This document shows positions 1 through 8,726 of a stretch of 64,000 nucleotides of DNA, piece by piece (within the stretch, counting starts at the first letter, position 1; each line of letters starts with the position of its first letter). Made by a program: the position numbers and the translations under genes. The notes beneath the pieces were generated by a model. The model was not told the DNA's origin. It did not search any database and worked only from the letters and a program-made list of their open reading frames with translations. Source of the stretch: Pseudomaricurvus sp033283335 (GTDB lineage: Bacteria > Pseudomonadota > Gammaproteobacteria > Pseudomonadales > Cellvibrionaceae). The stretch covers positions 62,001 to 126,000 of the forward strand of contig JAWMQP010000008.1 of the NCBI GenBank assembly GCA_033283335.1, in the 5' to 3' direction.

Positions 1-1055
1 AACCACTGCTCCCAGGCGCGGGTGGCTCGAATCAAAAACTCCATCAACACAATATGGCGCCGCAGTACCCGTTGCAATCGATGCGGGATCACTGGATTAA
101 ACAGACCACTCATGGAGGTCAGTTGGCGGGGATTTTTTTTCACCCAGCGCCAGGAACCCATTTCCATTGTCATCGGCAGGAACAGGCTCGCGCTGTTGAG
201 GGATTCCAGATACAGATAATCCCACAGATCACCGTGGGCTGTGTAGCTCTTGGATTGGGGTTCGATCACATAATTCAAATGCGGATAGGTGTTATTGAGC
301 AGGCATTTGAGGGCGTAGGCTTCGCCGAGGTGCACCATCGGTCGGCGGCTGTAAGCGAAAGGGAACCACAGGCGATCACGAAAACCAAAGCCGGAATGAC
401 AGTCGAGCACCAGACTGAAGGGACGCTTGAAGCACTGCTCGCGAATCAATTGCACCAGGGCTTGGGATTCTGCTTCCAGCGGGGCATTTTTTTTGCCTCG
501 ATACCACGGCAAGGCGGCGTGCAGGCGATGCCCGCCGGCCAGCAATGGCGGTCGATGTTCAGCATCAATCGGAGCGTTGCGCATTAAGTCGACGCCATTG
601 CCATTGCCGCGGGTATTGCGTAGCAAGCCCACCGGGTTGAGGGCGGGCACAAAGATCAGCGTCAATTGTTTCAATCCGTTGATCAGGGACTCATCCCATC
701 GCAAACGCTGCACCAGGGTATTGAGAAACGCCAACACCACTTCAGTTCCAATGCGTTCGAGGCCGTGCACACCGCCAACATAAATGAGGCAGGGGGCCGT
801 CGTATCCCGGCTACCGAGAGTGATGGCGTGTACGGGCAAGAGGTCATCTTGGTAAGGTACCTGAGTCAGCCGGCTGACGCGCAGGTGTTCGTGGGCCTGT
901 TGTTCCAGCTGGGTAAGTTGTTCCAGAAAGACTGCATTGCCGATGGTAAAACTCCCTGAGTCGAGATATGTGAATAGGTCTTGGGTGCCAAATGGACGCT
1001 CAGCTTTTACACTGAAGGTTACCGGGGCCCTTCCGCCCTTTAGTTTAGTCCCCAA
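1..1055 (-). CDS. M14-family zinc carboxypeptidase, C-terminus cut off by window edge
   Basis: Reading the minus strand from about 1055 gives an open frame to base 1. It carries the M14 metallopeptidase signature: the zinc motif HxxE in VHGLERIGTE (near 760), the substrate-binding run NPVGLLRNTRG followed by GVDLMRN (near 600), the second zinc histidine in LDCHSGFGF (near 390), and the catalytic glutamate in TMEMGSW (near 160). The family cleaves C-terminal residues from peptides or deacylates amino acids; the substrate here is unknown. No ATG or GTG lies in frame near the expected start. A TTG at 1055 is the best guess, and the frame stays open further into the divergent trkH, so the 5' end is uncertain. 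There is no signal peptide in the part read, which suggests a cytoplasmic enzyme. Confidence 0.8.
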   Translation of the reverse strand, partial: MGTKLKGGRAPVTFSVKAERPFGTQDLFTYLDSGSFTIGNAVFLEQLTQLEQQAHEHLRVSRLTQVPYQDDLLPVHAITLGSRDTTAPCLIYVGGVHGLERIGTEVVLAFLNTLVQRLRWDESLINGLKQLTLIFVPALNPVGLLRNTRGNGNGVDLMRNAPIDAEHRPPLLAGGHRLHAALPWYRGKKNAPLEAESQALVQLIREQCFKRPFSLVLDCHSGFGFRDRLWFPFAYSRRPMVHLGEAYALKCLLNNTYPHLNYVIEPQSKSYTAHGDLWDYLYLESLNSASLFLPMTMEMGSWRWVKKNPRQLTSMSGLFNPVIPHRLQRVLRRHIVLMEFLIRATRAWEQW

Positions 1056-1083
1056 GACCGCTGCAGGCTCAGAGAGTAAGGTT

Positions 1084-2538
1084 ATGATCAACCGTCGGGC
1101 AACGCTCTACTTACTGGCTTTCCCGATTGGCCTGATGGGCATCGTCCAGTCGATTTTTGCTCTCACCTCACTGCTGGTTTTTCACGATCATCAGGAAGTG
1201 GCCTTCTTCGAACCGGCCATTGCCATGTTGGTGGCCTCCGCCCTGTTGTTGCTCAACATCCGCCGGGGTGAGAAGCCCAAGGTGGGGTTTCGCGATGCGT
1301 TGGTGTATGCCACTTCCACCTGGGTGGTCTGCGGTGTGATGGGAGGCATCCCCATCATCTTAACCACTGGCGTGTCTTTTACTGACGGCGTGTTTGAATC
1401 CGTCAGCGCACTGACCACCACCGGTGCGACGATCCTCACCGATCTGGATCAAATGCCGCGCAGCTTTTTGCTTTACCGCCAGTTTTTGCAGTGGATGGGT
1501 GGCTTGGGGGTAGTGATTTTTGTGGTGGCGGTGTTACCCATGCTGAATGTGGGTGGGTTAAAGCTGTTGAAAGCGGAAACACCAGGACCGATCAAGGATG
1601 ACAAGCTCTCCCCCCGGGTCGCCAATACCGCCCACTACTTATGGTTGATTTATGTTGGCATCACCTTGCTGTGCATGATCAGTTACTTCGCCGTTGGCAT
1701 GACGGGCTTTGATGCCATCGCCCACGCCTTCAGTACGGTGTCCACCGGCGGATTTTCCACCCACGATGCCAGTCTGGGGCATTTCAACAGTCCCCAGATA
1801 CTGGCGGTTGCGGATGTGTTTATGCTGCTGGGAGCCATCAGTTTTGCCATGCATTTCCGCGTGTTTCGCAATCGTGATCCGTCACTTTATTGGAAGGATG
1901 AAGAAACCCGCAGCTTTCTGGTGATTGTGTGGGTCATGTCCCTGCTGATGGCCCTGTTGTTGCTATGGCTGGTGGGATACCGCAGCTATCTGGACGCACT
2001 CAGTGACGGCACTTTTCACTTGATTTCTTTTATCACCAGTACCGGGTTCGGTGCGGCATCCTTTACTGAGTGGCCTCAGGCCATTGGCCTGGTATTGGTG
2101 ATCGCTGGCTATCTCGGGGGCTGTGCCGGCTCCACCGCCGGCGGTAATAAAATCATTCGCAATCTGCTGACGGTAAAATTGATGTTGATTGAGATCCATC
2201 GGTTGATCCATCCCAGTGGGGTCTTTCGCGTTAAATATCAGGGGCGTTCACTGGATGTGGGTATTGTCAGTGCAACCTTGGCATTCATGGCACTGGCCGC
2301 CGCCAGTAGTCTGGTGTTTACGTTTCTGTTGATGTTGACTGGACTGGATTTCTGGTCGGCGTTTACGGCGGTGGCGGCCTGCCTGAATGTACTGGGCCCA
2401 GCCTTTGGCAGCCTGGGGAATAATTTTCAGCCGGTCTCTGATGTGGGAACCTGGTTGTTAAGCGCGGCCATGATTCTTGGGCGGCTGGAATATTTTACGG
2501 TGCTGACGCTGGTAATGCCCAGTTTTTGGCAGCGTTAA
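1084..2538 (+). CDS. trkH: Trk-type potassium uptake membrane subunit TrkH
   Basis: A 484-residue polytopic membrane protein that forms the K+ pathway of the Trk system, normally working with the NAD-binding TrkA, which is not in this window. The four selectivity-filter segments typical of the superfamily are visible: TTTGATIL (near residue 110), STGGFS (near 218), STGFGAAS (near 318) and NVLGPAF (near 434). Glycine-rich GGLGVVIF and CAGSTAGGNK loops are also as expected. I chose the ATG at 1084 because AGTAAGG precedes it and translation from there opens with MINRRATLYLLAFPIG, a normal first helix; the frame is open back to 937. It diverges from the carboxypeptidase gene, whose possible start lies only about 30 bases away. 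Confidence 0.93.
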   Translation: MINRRATLYLLAFPIGLMGIVQSIFALTSLLVFHDHQEVAFFEPAIAMLVASALLLLNIRRGEKPKVGFRDALVYATSTWVVCGVMGGIPIILTTGVSFTDGVFESVSALTTTGATILTDLDQMPRSFLLYRQFLQWMGGLGVVIFVVAVLPMLNVGGLKLLKAETPGPIKDDKLSPRVANTAHYLWLIYVGITLLCMISYFAVGMTGFDAIAHAFSTVSTGGFSTHDASLGHFNSPQILAVADVFMLLGAISFAMHFRVFRNRDPSLYWKDEETRSFLVIVWVMSLLMALLLLWLVGYRSYLDALSDGTFHLISFITSTGFGAASFTEWPQAIGLVLVIAGYLGGCAGSTAGGNKIIRNLLTVKLMLIEIHRLIHPSGVFRVKYQGRSLDVGIVSATLAFMALAAASSLVFTFLLMLTGLDFWSAFTAVAACLNVLGPAFGSLGNNFQPVSDVGTWLLSAAMILGRLEYFTVLTLVMPSFWQR

Positions 2539-2690
2539 AAATCAGCGGCATTTTTGTCGCTTCAAATATCATTTCATCAGATTGACCTCAATTCATCACA
2601 GAGTTCCTATTTCGCTGTCATATTCGCGCTCTACATTGAAGCGGCAATTCCGCACATTCATTTTTCATAGAGCAGAAAGGAAACTCGACA

Positions 2691-4331
2691 ATGCACTATA
2701 AAACCTTTGTTCTTGGCAGTTTGATGAGCGCCCTGGGAATGGCGCCAGTGACATTCGCTGCTGACAGCGCTATTGAAGACCCCCAAAGTGCCGATGAATG
2801 GTACCAACAGGGTGAAGATTTGATTCTCTCCAACGAGCAAATTGCCAAGCGGGCGATGTTGAACGCAAAAGTTCGAGCCAAGAATATTGTCTTGATGGTG
2901 GGTGACGGCATGGGCGTCTCAACCGTGACGGCAGCGCGTATTTTTGAGGGGCAAATGAGGGGAAAAACCGGTGAGGAAAATCGGCTGTTTTTTGAAACTT
3001 TTCCCAATCTGGCTTTAGCCAAAACCTACAACACCAATCAGCAGACGCCGGATTCTGCCGGAACCATGACGGCGATGATGTCGGGTATCAAGACCAAAGC
3101 CGGCGTTATCGGTGTGGATCAGGATGTGATTCGCGGCGATTGCGGCAGTGTCAGTAGCAACGAAGTGGTAACCGCGTTGGAGCTGGCGGAAATGGCCGGT
3201 ATGTCGACGGGAGTTGTGTCCACGGCTCGAATTACCCACGCCACCCCAGCCGCGACTTACGCGCATACCATGGACCGCAATTTTGAAGATGATCGCGACG
3301 CGGCCGGTTTCACCAACGCCGGTGGTTGCGAAGACATTGCCAGTCAGCTGGTGACTTTCCCCCATCGCTTTGACGGCAAATACCCGGTCGATGGATTAGA
3401 GGTGGCAATGGGCGGTGGCCGACGTTCGTTCCTGAAACGCGAAGCCGGCGCCGACCCGGAAACCGGCGCACAAGGTGAACGCTTGGATGGTCGTGACCTG
3501 ACGCAGGAATGGGTCAGCAATTACCACAATGCCGCCTATGTTTGGAACAGGCAGCAACTCAATGCGATCAACACCGATAAAGTGGATCACCTGCTGGGCT
3601 TGTTTGAACCCTCGCACATGGCCTACGAGCTGGATCGGGACCCAGAGGCTGAACCGTCGTTGAGTGAAATGACGAAGACCGCCCTCGACGTGTTAAAGAA
3701 AAACCGAAACGGGTTTTTCCTGCATGTGGAAAGTGGGCGTATTGATCATGGTCACCACGCCACCAATCCGAAGCGGGCTCTGACCGATGCGGTGGAGTTT
3801 GCCAATGCCGTGCGCACCGTCTACGAAAACACCGACCCGCGCGAAACCCTGATCATTGTCACTGCTGATCACAGTCACGTCTTTACCCTGGCCGGCTATC
3901 CGACGCGTGGCAACCCGATACTGGGCAAGGTGGTGACCAACGACTCTCAGGGTCAGCCGCAAAGCCATGAGTCCCTGGCGGATGACAGCTTGCCCTATAC
4001 CTCGGTTGGCTATGCCAATGGTAACGGTTTTGCCATGTTGGAAACCGGTGGTGATACGATTTACGACGCCGGGGCTGTGGCAGGGCGTGCCAATCTCAAC
4101 GGTGTTGATACCACGGATGAGGGTTTTCATCCTGAAACTTTGGTACCGCTCGGTTCTGAAACCCACTCCACCGAAGATGTAGCCATTTACGCTACAGGTC
4201 CGGGTTCAAGTCTGGTGAATGGGGTGCTCGAACAGCACGCCATTTTTCATGTGATGAACCGTGCGGGTGATTTGCAGAAGCGGGCGCACAAGGGCGAGGG
4301 CGTTCGCGGCCGGCTGGCGCGCACACCCTAA
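2691..4331 (+). CDS. Secreted alkaline phosphatase (PhoA superfamily)
   Basis: A 546-residue alkaline phosphatase that hydrolyses phosphomonoesters in the periplasm. Residues 1-24 form a signal peptide ending in TFAADS. The superfamily metal and nucleophile motifs are present: MVGDGMG (near residue 69), the catalytic serine in PDSAGTM (near 122), ESGRIDHGHH (near 348), TADHSH (near 392), and a C-terminal ETHSTEDV (near 490) supplying a zinc histidine. An AGGAAA ribosome site precedes the ATG. A single CTGTCAT, which matches half a Pho box, lies 70 bases upstream (2615-2621), but no convincing second half is seen. The gene stands alone and converges with the outer-membrane protein gene. The exact subfamily (PhoA versus related phosphatases) is not settled by reading alone. 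Confidence 0.9.
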   Translation: MHYKTFVLGSLMSALGMAPVTFAADSAIEDPQSADEWYQQGEDLILSNEQIAKRAMLNAKVRAKNIVLMVGDGMGVSTVTAARIFEGQMRGKTGEENRLFFETFPNLALAKTYNTNQQTPDSAGTMTAMMSGIKTKAGVIGVDQDVIRGDCGSVSSNEVVTALELAEMAGMSTGVVSTARITHATPAATYAHTMDRNFEDDRDAAGFTNAGGCEDIASQLVTFPHRFDGKYPVDGLEVAMGGGRRSFLKREAGADPETGAQGERLDGRDLTQEWVSNYHNAAYVWNRQQLNAINTDKVDHLLGLFEPSHMAYELDRDPEAEPSLSEMTKTALDVLKKNRNGFFLHVESGRIDHGHHATNPKRALTDAVEFANAVRTVYENTDPRETLIIVTADHSHVFTLAGYPTRGNPILGKVVTNDSQGQPQSHESLADDSLPYTSVGYANGNGFAMLETGGDTIYDAGAVAGRANLNGVDTTDEGFHPETLVPLGSETHSTEDVAIYATGPGSSLVNGVLEQHAIFHVMNRAGDLQKRAHKGEGVRGRLARTP

Positions 4332-4351
4332 GTTCACTAAAGTGACAGCCA

Positions 4352-4380
4352 CACTGCGGGGACAGACTGCCTCCGCAGTG
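4352..4380. terminator. Hairpin between convergent genes
   Basis: An 8-bp perfect stem, CACTGCGG with CCGCAGTG, around a 13-base loop lies between the convergent phosphatase and outer-membrane protein genes. It lacks a clear T-tract, so its role as a terminator for either gene is inferred from position. Confidence 0.45.
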
Positions 4381-4403
4381 CGGCGGGTGATTCAAGTGGC
4401 AAT

Positions 4404-5063
4404 TCAGAAGGTCCAGCCCATTTCAAAGCGGGCGTTACTGATGCCGGGGTTAAAGCTGTTGTCGGCATCAATTTCTATGTGATTTATGCTGCCTTTCAAC
4501 AGCAGCCCACCGCCGAGATCAAATCTAATACCGGCGCCAAAGCTGTAAGAGAAACTGGTGTCGTCGTAAGTGTCATAGAAGTTCTGACAGATGTAGCCGT
4601 ACCAGGGGTCCCACCAGCAACCCGTTACCGGAGGGCCATCGGACACGTTGGAGTCAATGTAAGTCCAGCCCAACCCGGCGCGCAGGAAGGGTGTGAAAGC
4701 GCCGTCCAACACATGCCAGATGCCGCTGAACTGGCCAGTGTTCACTTCCATTTCGTGATCAACCGATACCAGTCCCCGTTGATCGGTGTTAAACACCGCT
4801 TTGTAGTCGGGTTCGAGGTAGCTGAAGTCAAAGCCCAGGGCAAAGTTGTTGGTGAGGTGGTAAGCCACGCCAAAGCCCACGCCCACGTCATTGTCGATAT
4901 CGATGGCCGATTGATTGTCGCCGGAAACCTTTTCCGAATCCGTAAAGATAACCTGAACGCTGGTTTCCCAATGGCCCTCGCGGCGGGATTCCGCCAGACT
5001 TGCCATGCTTAAGCCCAGGGTGGCGCAAAGGCTGGCCATCAATAACGCCTTTGGTAGCGCCAT
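4404..5063 (-). CDS. Small outer-membrane beta-barrel protein
   Basis: A 219-residue protein with a signal peptide (about residues 1-24, ending SMASLAES). The remainder is built of alternating-polarity beta strands (GVGFGVAYHLTNNFALGFDF, FSYSFGAGIRFDLGGGL) and ends in FEMGWTF, the C-terminal aromatic residue typical of proteins inserted by BamA. Layout and length resemble the OmpW / 8-stranded barrel group. One external loop is rich in Trp and Tyr and has two cysteines (CWWDPWYGYIC, near residue 150), which could form a disulfide. A GGAG site lies 8 bases before the ATG. Its ligand is unknown. It is convergent with the phosphatase, so no functional link can be drawn. Confidence 0.8.
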   Translation of the reverse strand: MALPKALLMASLCATLGLSMASLAESRREGHWETSVQVIFTDSEKVSGDNQSAIDIDNDVGVGFGVAYHLTNNFALGFDFSYLEPDYKAVFNTDQRGLVSVDHEMEVNTGQFSGIWHVLDGAFTPFLRAGLGWTYIDSNVSDGPPVTGCWWDPWYGYICQNFYDTYDDTSFSYSFGAGIRFDLGGGLLLKGSINHIEIDADNSFNPGISNARFEMGWTF

Positions 5064-5262
5064 GGTCGAGACTCCAATGCTGAGGGATACACCAAGTATA
5101 GAAGCTGTGAATTCGGATGCTGGTGAGACTCGTTATGGGTTTTCAGTCACTGTTGGATAAATTCCCGATGGCGAATTTTGCTGAACGGTCTCGATCCGCA
5201 GGGCGCGGCCTTTTCCCTGATCGGCAGGCGTGTGAGTTGATCCGGTTATAGTTAGAAACATA

Positions 5263-5291
5263 AAAAAAGGAGGCCGCGGGCCTCCTTTTTT
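5263..5291 (-). terminator. Rho-independent terminator of the pnt operon
   Basis: AAAAAAGGAGGCC and its exact complement GGCCTCCTTTTTT face each other across a 3-base loop, about 40 bases past the pntB stop. A-run and T-run on both sides make it capable of terminating on both strands. Confidence 0.9.
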
Positions 5292-5331
5292 GAACTAACG
5301 TTTTCGAACTCAGAGTGGGGTAATGACGAGA

Positions 5332-6756
5332 TTAACTCTCTTTCAGTGCAACCACCAAATCCAGAATCGCCGCCTTACCATCGCCAAACAACATCAGGGT
5401 GTTGTCCTTGGCAAACAGCGGGTTGGGCAGACCGGCAAAACCGGCGGACAGGGAGCGCTTGACCACCACCACAGTTTTGGCCTTGTCCACGTTCAGAATC
5501 GGCATGCCGTAAATGGGGCTGCCCTTGTCTTCGCGAGCCATCGGGTTGGTCACGTCGTTGGCACCAATCACAATGGCCACATCGGTCTGGTCGAAGGTCG
5601 GGTTGATCACGTCCATCTCTTTCAATTTGTCGTAAGAGACTTCGGCTTCCGCCAATAGTACGTTCATGTGTCCGGGCATGCGACCGGCCACCGGATGGAT
5701 GGCGTACTCCACTTCCACACCGCGGGCCTCGAGGGTATCGGCCAGGTCGCGTACCGCGTGTTGAGCCTGGGCCATGGCCAGACCAAAGCCGGGCACGATG
5801 ACAACGCGACGGGCGGTTTCCAGCAGCATGCCCACTTCCTCGGGAGAGCTGGCTTTCACCTTGCCGGCGTAAACTTCGTCGGCGTCCATGACTTCACCAC
5901 CTTCAGCCATCACACCAAACAGGACGTTGGTGAGGGAGCGGTTCATGGCTTTACACATGATTTGCGTGAGGATCAGACCCGAGGCACCGACCAGCGATCC
6001 GGCGACGATCAGCAGACTGTTGCCCATCACAAAACCCGCGGCCGCCGCTGCCACACCGGAGTAGGAGTTCAGCAGTGCGATGACAACCGGCATGTCGGCA
6101 CCGCCGATGGGCATGACCAGCAGGATGCCGAGCAGCGCGGCTGCAATCACCATGCCCCAGAACAGGTTGGTGTTGGTGGGATCAACGGTGAGGTAGCCAA
6201 TGGCGATGATGGAGCCGATCAGCAAAATGGCATTGACCACTTTCATGCCGGGGAAGCCTTTCGGCTGGCCGTCAATCAGTTCCTGCAGTTTGGCAAAGGC
6301 GACGAATGAACCGGTCAGGGTGACGGCGCCAATAAACACCGCCGCACCGGTGGCGATCATGGCAAACGTGCCCATGCCACCACCCAGCGCCTGCTCGGCC
6401 AGTTGACCGAGGGCGCCGTCGTGCGGTTGCGCTTTCATATATTCAGCGGCTGCTACCGCCAGGGAGGCGCCACCACCAAAGCCGTTCAATGCCGCGATCA
6501 GCTGCGGCATGGCCGTCATCTGGATCTTAACCGCCAGCACGGCACCGATAATGGCACCGACAATTGCGCCGGCGACGATCCATTCAAAGCTTACCACCGA
6601 GCTGTTCAATAGCGTGGCGACAATGGCCACCAGCATACCGATGGCGGCCAGCTGGTTACCGCGTACCGCAGTTTTGGGTTTGCTCAAGCCTTTGATGCCG
6701 AGAATAAAGAGCGCTGCGGCAACAATGTAGGCGATTTCAATAATGTTCGAATTCAC
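5332..6756 (-). CDS. pntB: NAD(P) transhydrogenase subunit beta
   Basis: A 474-residue membrane protein. The first part (about residues 1-260) is a run of hydrophobic helices that form the proton channel. The C-terminal part is the NADP(H)-binding domain III, with the nucleotide loop GFGLAMAQAQ and the conserved VIGANDVTNP. With the alpha subunits it couples proton entry to hydride transfer from NADH to NADP+, supplying NADPH. It is the last gene of pntAA-pntAB-pntB; the gap to pntAB is 12 bases, and the strong terminator lies just after it. Length matches the usual size of about 460-480 residues. Confidence 0.96.
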   Translation of the reverse strand: MNSNIIEIAYIVAAALFILGIKGLSKPKTAVRGNQLAAIGMLVAIVATLLNSSVVSFEWIVAGAIVGAIIGAVLAVKIQMTAMPQLIAALNGFGGGASLAVAAAEYMKAQPHDGALGQLAEQALGGGMGTFAMIATGAAVFIGAVTLTGSFVAFAKLQELIDGQPKGFPGMKVVNAILLIGSIIAIGYLTVDPTNTNLFWGMVIAAALLGILLVMPIGGADMPVVIALLNSYSGVAAAAAGFVMGNSLLIVAGSLVGASGLILTQIMCKAMNRSLTNVLFGVMAEGGEVMDADEVYAGKVKASSPEEVGMLLETARRVVIVPGFGLAMAQAQHAVRDLADTLEARGVEVEYAIHPVAGRMPGHMNVLLAEAEVSYDKLKEMDVINPTFDQTDVAIVIGANDVTNPMAREDKGSPIYGMPILNVDKAKTVVVVKRSLSAGFAGLPNPLFAKDNTLMLFGDGKAAILDLVVALKES

Positions 6757-6768
6757 TGTGCGATCTCC

Positions 6769-7053
6769 TTAGTCCTTGCGCTTGAACATGGCGAGCATGC
6801 GGTTGGTGACCATAAAGCCACCCACCACGTTGATGGTGGCCAAAGCCACAGCCAGGAAGCCAAGGATGTTCACCAGGGTTTCGTTACCGCCGTGACCGGC
6901 TGCCAGAATGGCACCTACCAGGGTCACACCGGAGATGGCGTTAGAGCCGGACATCAGCGGGGTGTGCAGGGTAGGTGGCACCTTGGTGATCAGCTCAAAA
7001 CCCAGGAAGATGGCGAGCACAAACAGAGTGACGTGAATGATGGAAATATCCAT
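6769..7053 (-). CDS. pntAB: NAD(P) transhydrogenase alpha subunit, membrane part
   Basis: A 94-residue protein with about three membrane helices (IIHVTLFVLAIFLGFELI, the SGVTLVGAILAAG stretch and FLAVALATINVVGGF). It corresponds to the C-terminal membrane domain of E. coli PntA, encoded here as a separate polypeptide between the NAD-binding subunit and PntB. HTPLMSGSNAISG is the conserved segment before the second helix. Gaps of 10 and 12 bases to its neighbours support translational coupling in one operon. The three-subunit layout is known from Rhodospirillum rubrum and many marine bacteria. Confidence 0.95.
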   Translation of the reverse strand: MDISIIHVTLFVLAIFLGFELITKVPPTLHTPLMSGSNAISGVTLVGAILAAGHGGNETLVNILGFLAVALATINVVGGFMVTNRMLAMFKRKD

Positions 7054-7063
7054 GAGGGTCTCC

Positions 7064-8254
7064 TTACGCGTTGGCCGTTGCGGGGTTGCTTTCTGGCAGG
7101 GCTGCTAGACCCAGCAGTTCACGCATGCGTGCCTGCGGGACATCGCCGTTCAGAGAGACCACGGTTTCACGGATGATTTCGTCTTCGAAATCCAGGTTGA
7201 GATTGCCTTCCTTATCAATCAAATGGGCCAGCAAGTTTTCAATGTTCTTGCCGTACATTTGACTGGCGTGGGTGGCAACGGTGGAAGGGACATTGTTGGG
7301 GCCAAGTATCTTGACGCCGTTTTCAATGACCACTTCGCCCAGTTTGGTGAGCTCGCAGTTACCGCCTTTTTCCGCAGCCAGGTCGACAATCACGGCGCCG
7401 GGCTTCATACCTTTGACCATCTCGGCAGTGACCAGGATGGGGGATTTTTTGCCGGGCACGGCGGCGGTGGTGATCACCACATCCTGTTGCGCCAGCACAT
7501 TGGCCATAGCGGCTTGCTGGGCCTTGATGAACTCGGCGGATTGTTCCTTGGCGTAACCGCCGGAACCTTCGGTGTCATCGGCTTTGATATCCAGCTCAAT
7601 GGGTTTGGCACCGACGGACAGGATCTGCTCTCGCGCGGCCGGGCGGACGTCGTAGGCTTCTACCACGGCACCCAGGCGTTTGGCGGTCGCACAGGCCTGC
7701 AAGCCGGCAACCCCGGCACCCATTACAAACACGCGGGCAGGATTTAGGGTGCCCGCAGCGGTCATGTTCATGGGGAACATGGCGGCCAGTTCACTGGCTC
7801 CAATCAGGACCGCCTTGTAACCGGCGATCATGGCGTTGGAGGACAACACATCCATGGCCTGGGCGCGGGTGATACGGGGAATCAGTTCCATCGCCACCCC
7901 CGTGATTTTCTGGGCGGCCAGCTGCTGGGCAAATTCCGGGTTGGCCAGTGGGTCCATCATGCCCACCAGAACCTTGTTTTCACCGATTTCTGCCAGGTCG
8001 GCGGCACCGGTGCTCTGGTTCAAGCCGGGGGTCTGCACCTGCACGATGATATCGGCTTTGGCAAATACCTCGCTGCGGTCGGCCAGCGTGGCACCGGCGG
8101 CCTCATAGGCCTGGTCGCTGTGACCGGCGGCTTCACCGGCACCGCGCTCAATGATAATGTTGCGGCCCAGCTTGATCAGGGCGCTGACGTTCTGTGGGAC
8201 AAGACCCACTCGGTTTTCACCGGGGCATGTCTCTTTGGGTATTCCAATGATCAC
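7064..8254 (-). CDS. pntAA: NAD(P) transhydrogenase alpha subunit, NAD-binding part
   Basis: A 396-residue soluble domain I of proton-translocating transhydrogenase. It opens with the family start IGIPKETCPGENRV and has a Rossmann nucleotide loop GAGVAGLQA near residue 175, followed by the mobile-loop region GSGGYAKEQS (about residues 225-240) that closes over NAD(H). Related to alanine dehydrogenase, but the adjacent pntAB and pntB fix the identity. The start is a GTG at 8254, chosen because GGAGGG precedes it at good spacing and the protein starts exactly where the family does. It is the first gene of the operon; its promoter must lie in the 470-base gap upstream. Confidence 0.95.
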   Translation of the reverse strand: MIIGIPKETCPGENRVGLVPQNVSALIKLGRNIIIERGAGEAAGHSDQAYEAAGATLADRSEVFAKADIIVQVQTPGLNQSTGAADLAEIGENKVLVGMMDPLANPEFAQQLAAQKITGVAMELIPRITRAQAMDVLSSNAMIAGYKAVLIGASELAAMFPMNMTAAGTLNPARVFVMGAGVAGLQACATAKRLGAVVEAYDVRPAAREQILSVGAKPIELDIKADDTEGSGGYAKEQSAEFIKAQQAAMANVLAQQDVVITTAAVPGKKSPILVTAEMVKGMKPGAVIVDLAAEKGGNCELTKLGEVVIENGVKILGPNNVPSTVATHASQMYGKNIENLLAHLIDKEGNLNLDFEDEIIRETVVSLNGDVPQARMRELLGLAALPESNPATANA

Positions 8255-8726
8255 TGGTTTCCCTCCGTTCGTTCTCTGTTAAAACCTGTTCAGGTCAAAA
8301 TGTCCGCACCGTTCCACCTGCCAGAACGCAATGACTGGCAGTCGGAGTCTAGGGGGTGGGAAGTTGCTTCAGTTAATAGATTGTAATTATCGTTTTAATT
8401 GTGTTTTTGTATCACCCAGTTCAGGGTTATGCCTTAGCAGGTATAACCTGGCCCGCTAGCAGGCTGACTATCTGGGCGGACGCTAAATGTAATGCAAATT
8501 GGTAGGGTTGTCTTCCATCGAAAAGTGACAGTTTTGCCATATCATAGGAAATGTACTGTATGTGGCGAATCGTCAATGGCAAAAGCGGGCCTTTTGAGCA
8601 AGGATTTTGCTTGTTTGGCTACTCCCCCTACTTTGTCATTGTGACATCAGTAGGGGAATTTGGCCGCCTGCCAATCGACTACTGAGGTCGATATCCCGGT
8701 GTGAATGGCCAGAATGTCCCTTCAGG
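8255..8726. other. Intergenic region between the pnt and aryl polyene operons
   Basis: No convincing gene is visible in this 472-base gap. It must hold the pntAA promoter (AT-rich stretch 8380-8410) and the 3' end of the pigment operon transcript. The only clear structure is the long hairpin at 8624-8656. Confidence 0.5.
8624..8656. terminator. Hairpin at the 3' end of the aryl polyene operon
   Basis: CCCCTAC pairs with GTAGGGG, and inside it TGTCA pairs with TGACA around a 3-base loop, giving a two-part stem. It lies about 70 bases beyond the apeR stop on that transcript. A poor T-run follows, so it may be a terminator, an RNA-stabilising 3' hairpin or an operator; position favours the first two. 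Confidence 0.4.

Noticed and set aside
54..959. Plus-strand open frames over the first kilobase
   Set aside because: They are shadows of the minus-strand M14 carboxypeptidase, whose motifs are clear; the plus-strand translations show no recognisable pattern.
2615..2621. Pho box upstream of the alkaline phosphatase gene
   Set aside because: Only one CTGTCAT half is present; the position 11 bases on does not match a second half, so phosphate control cannot be claimed.
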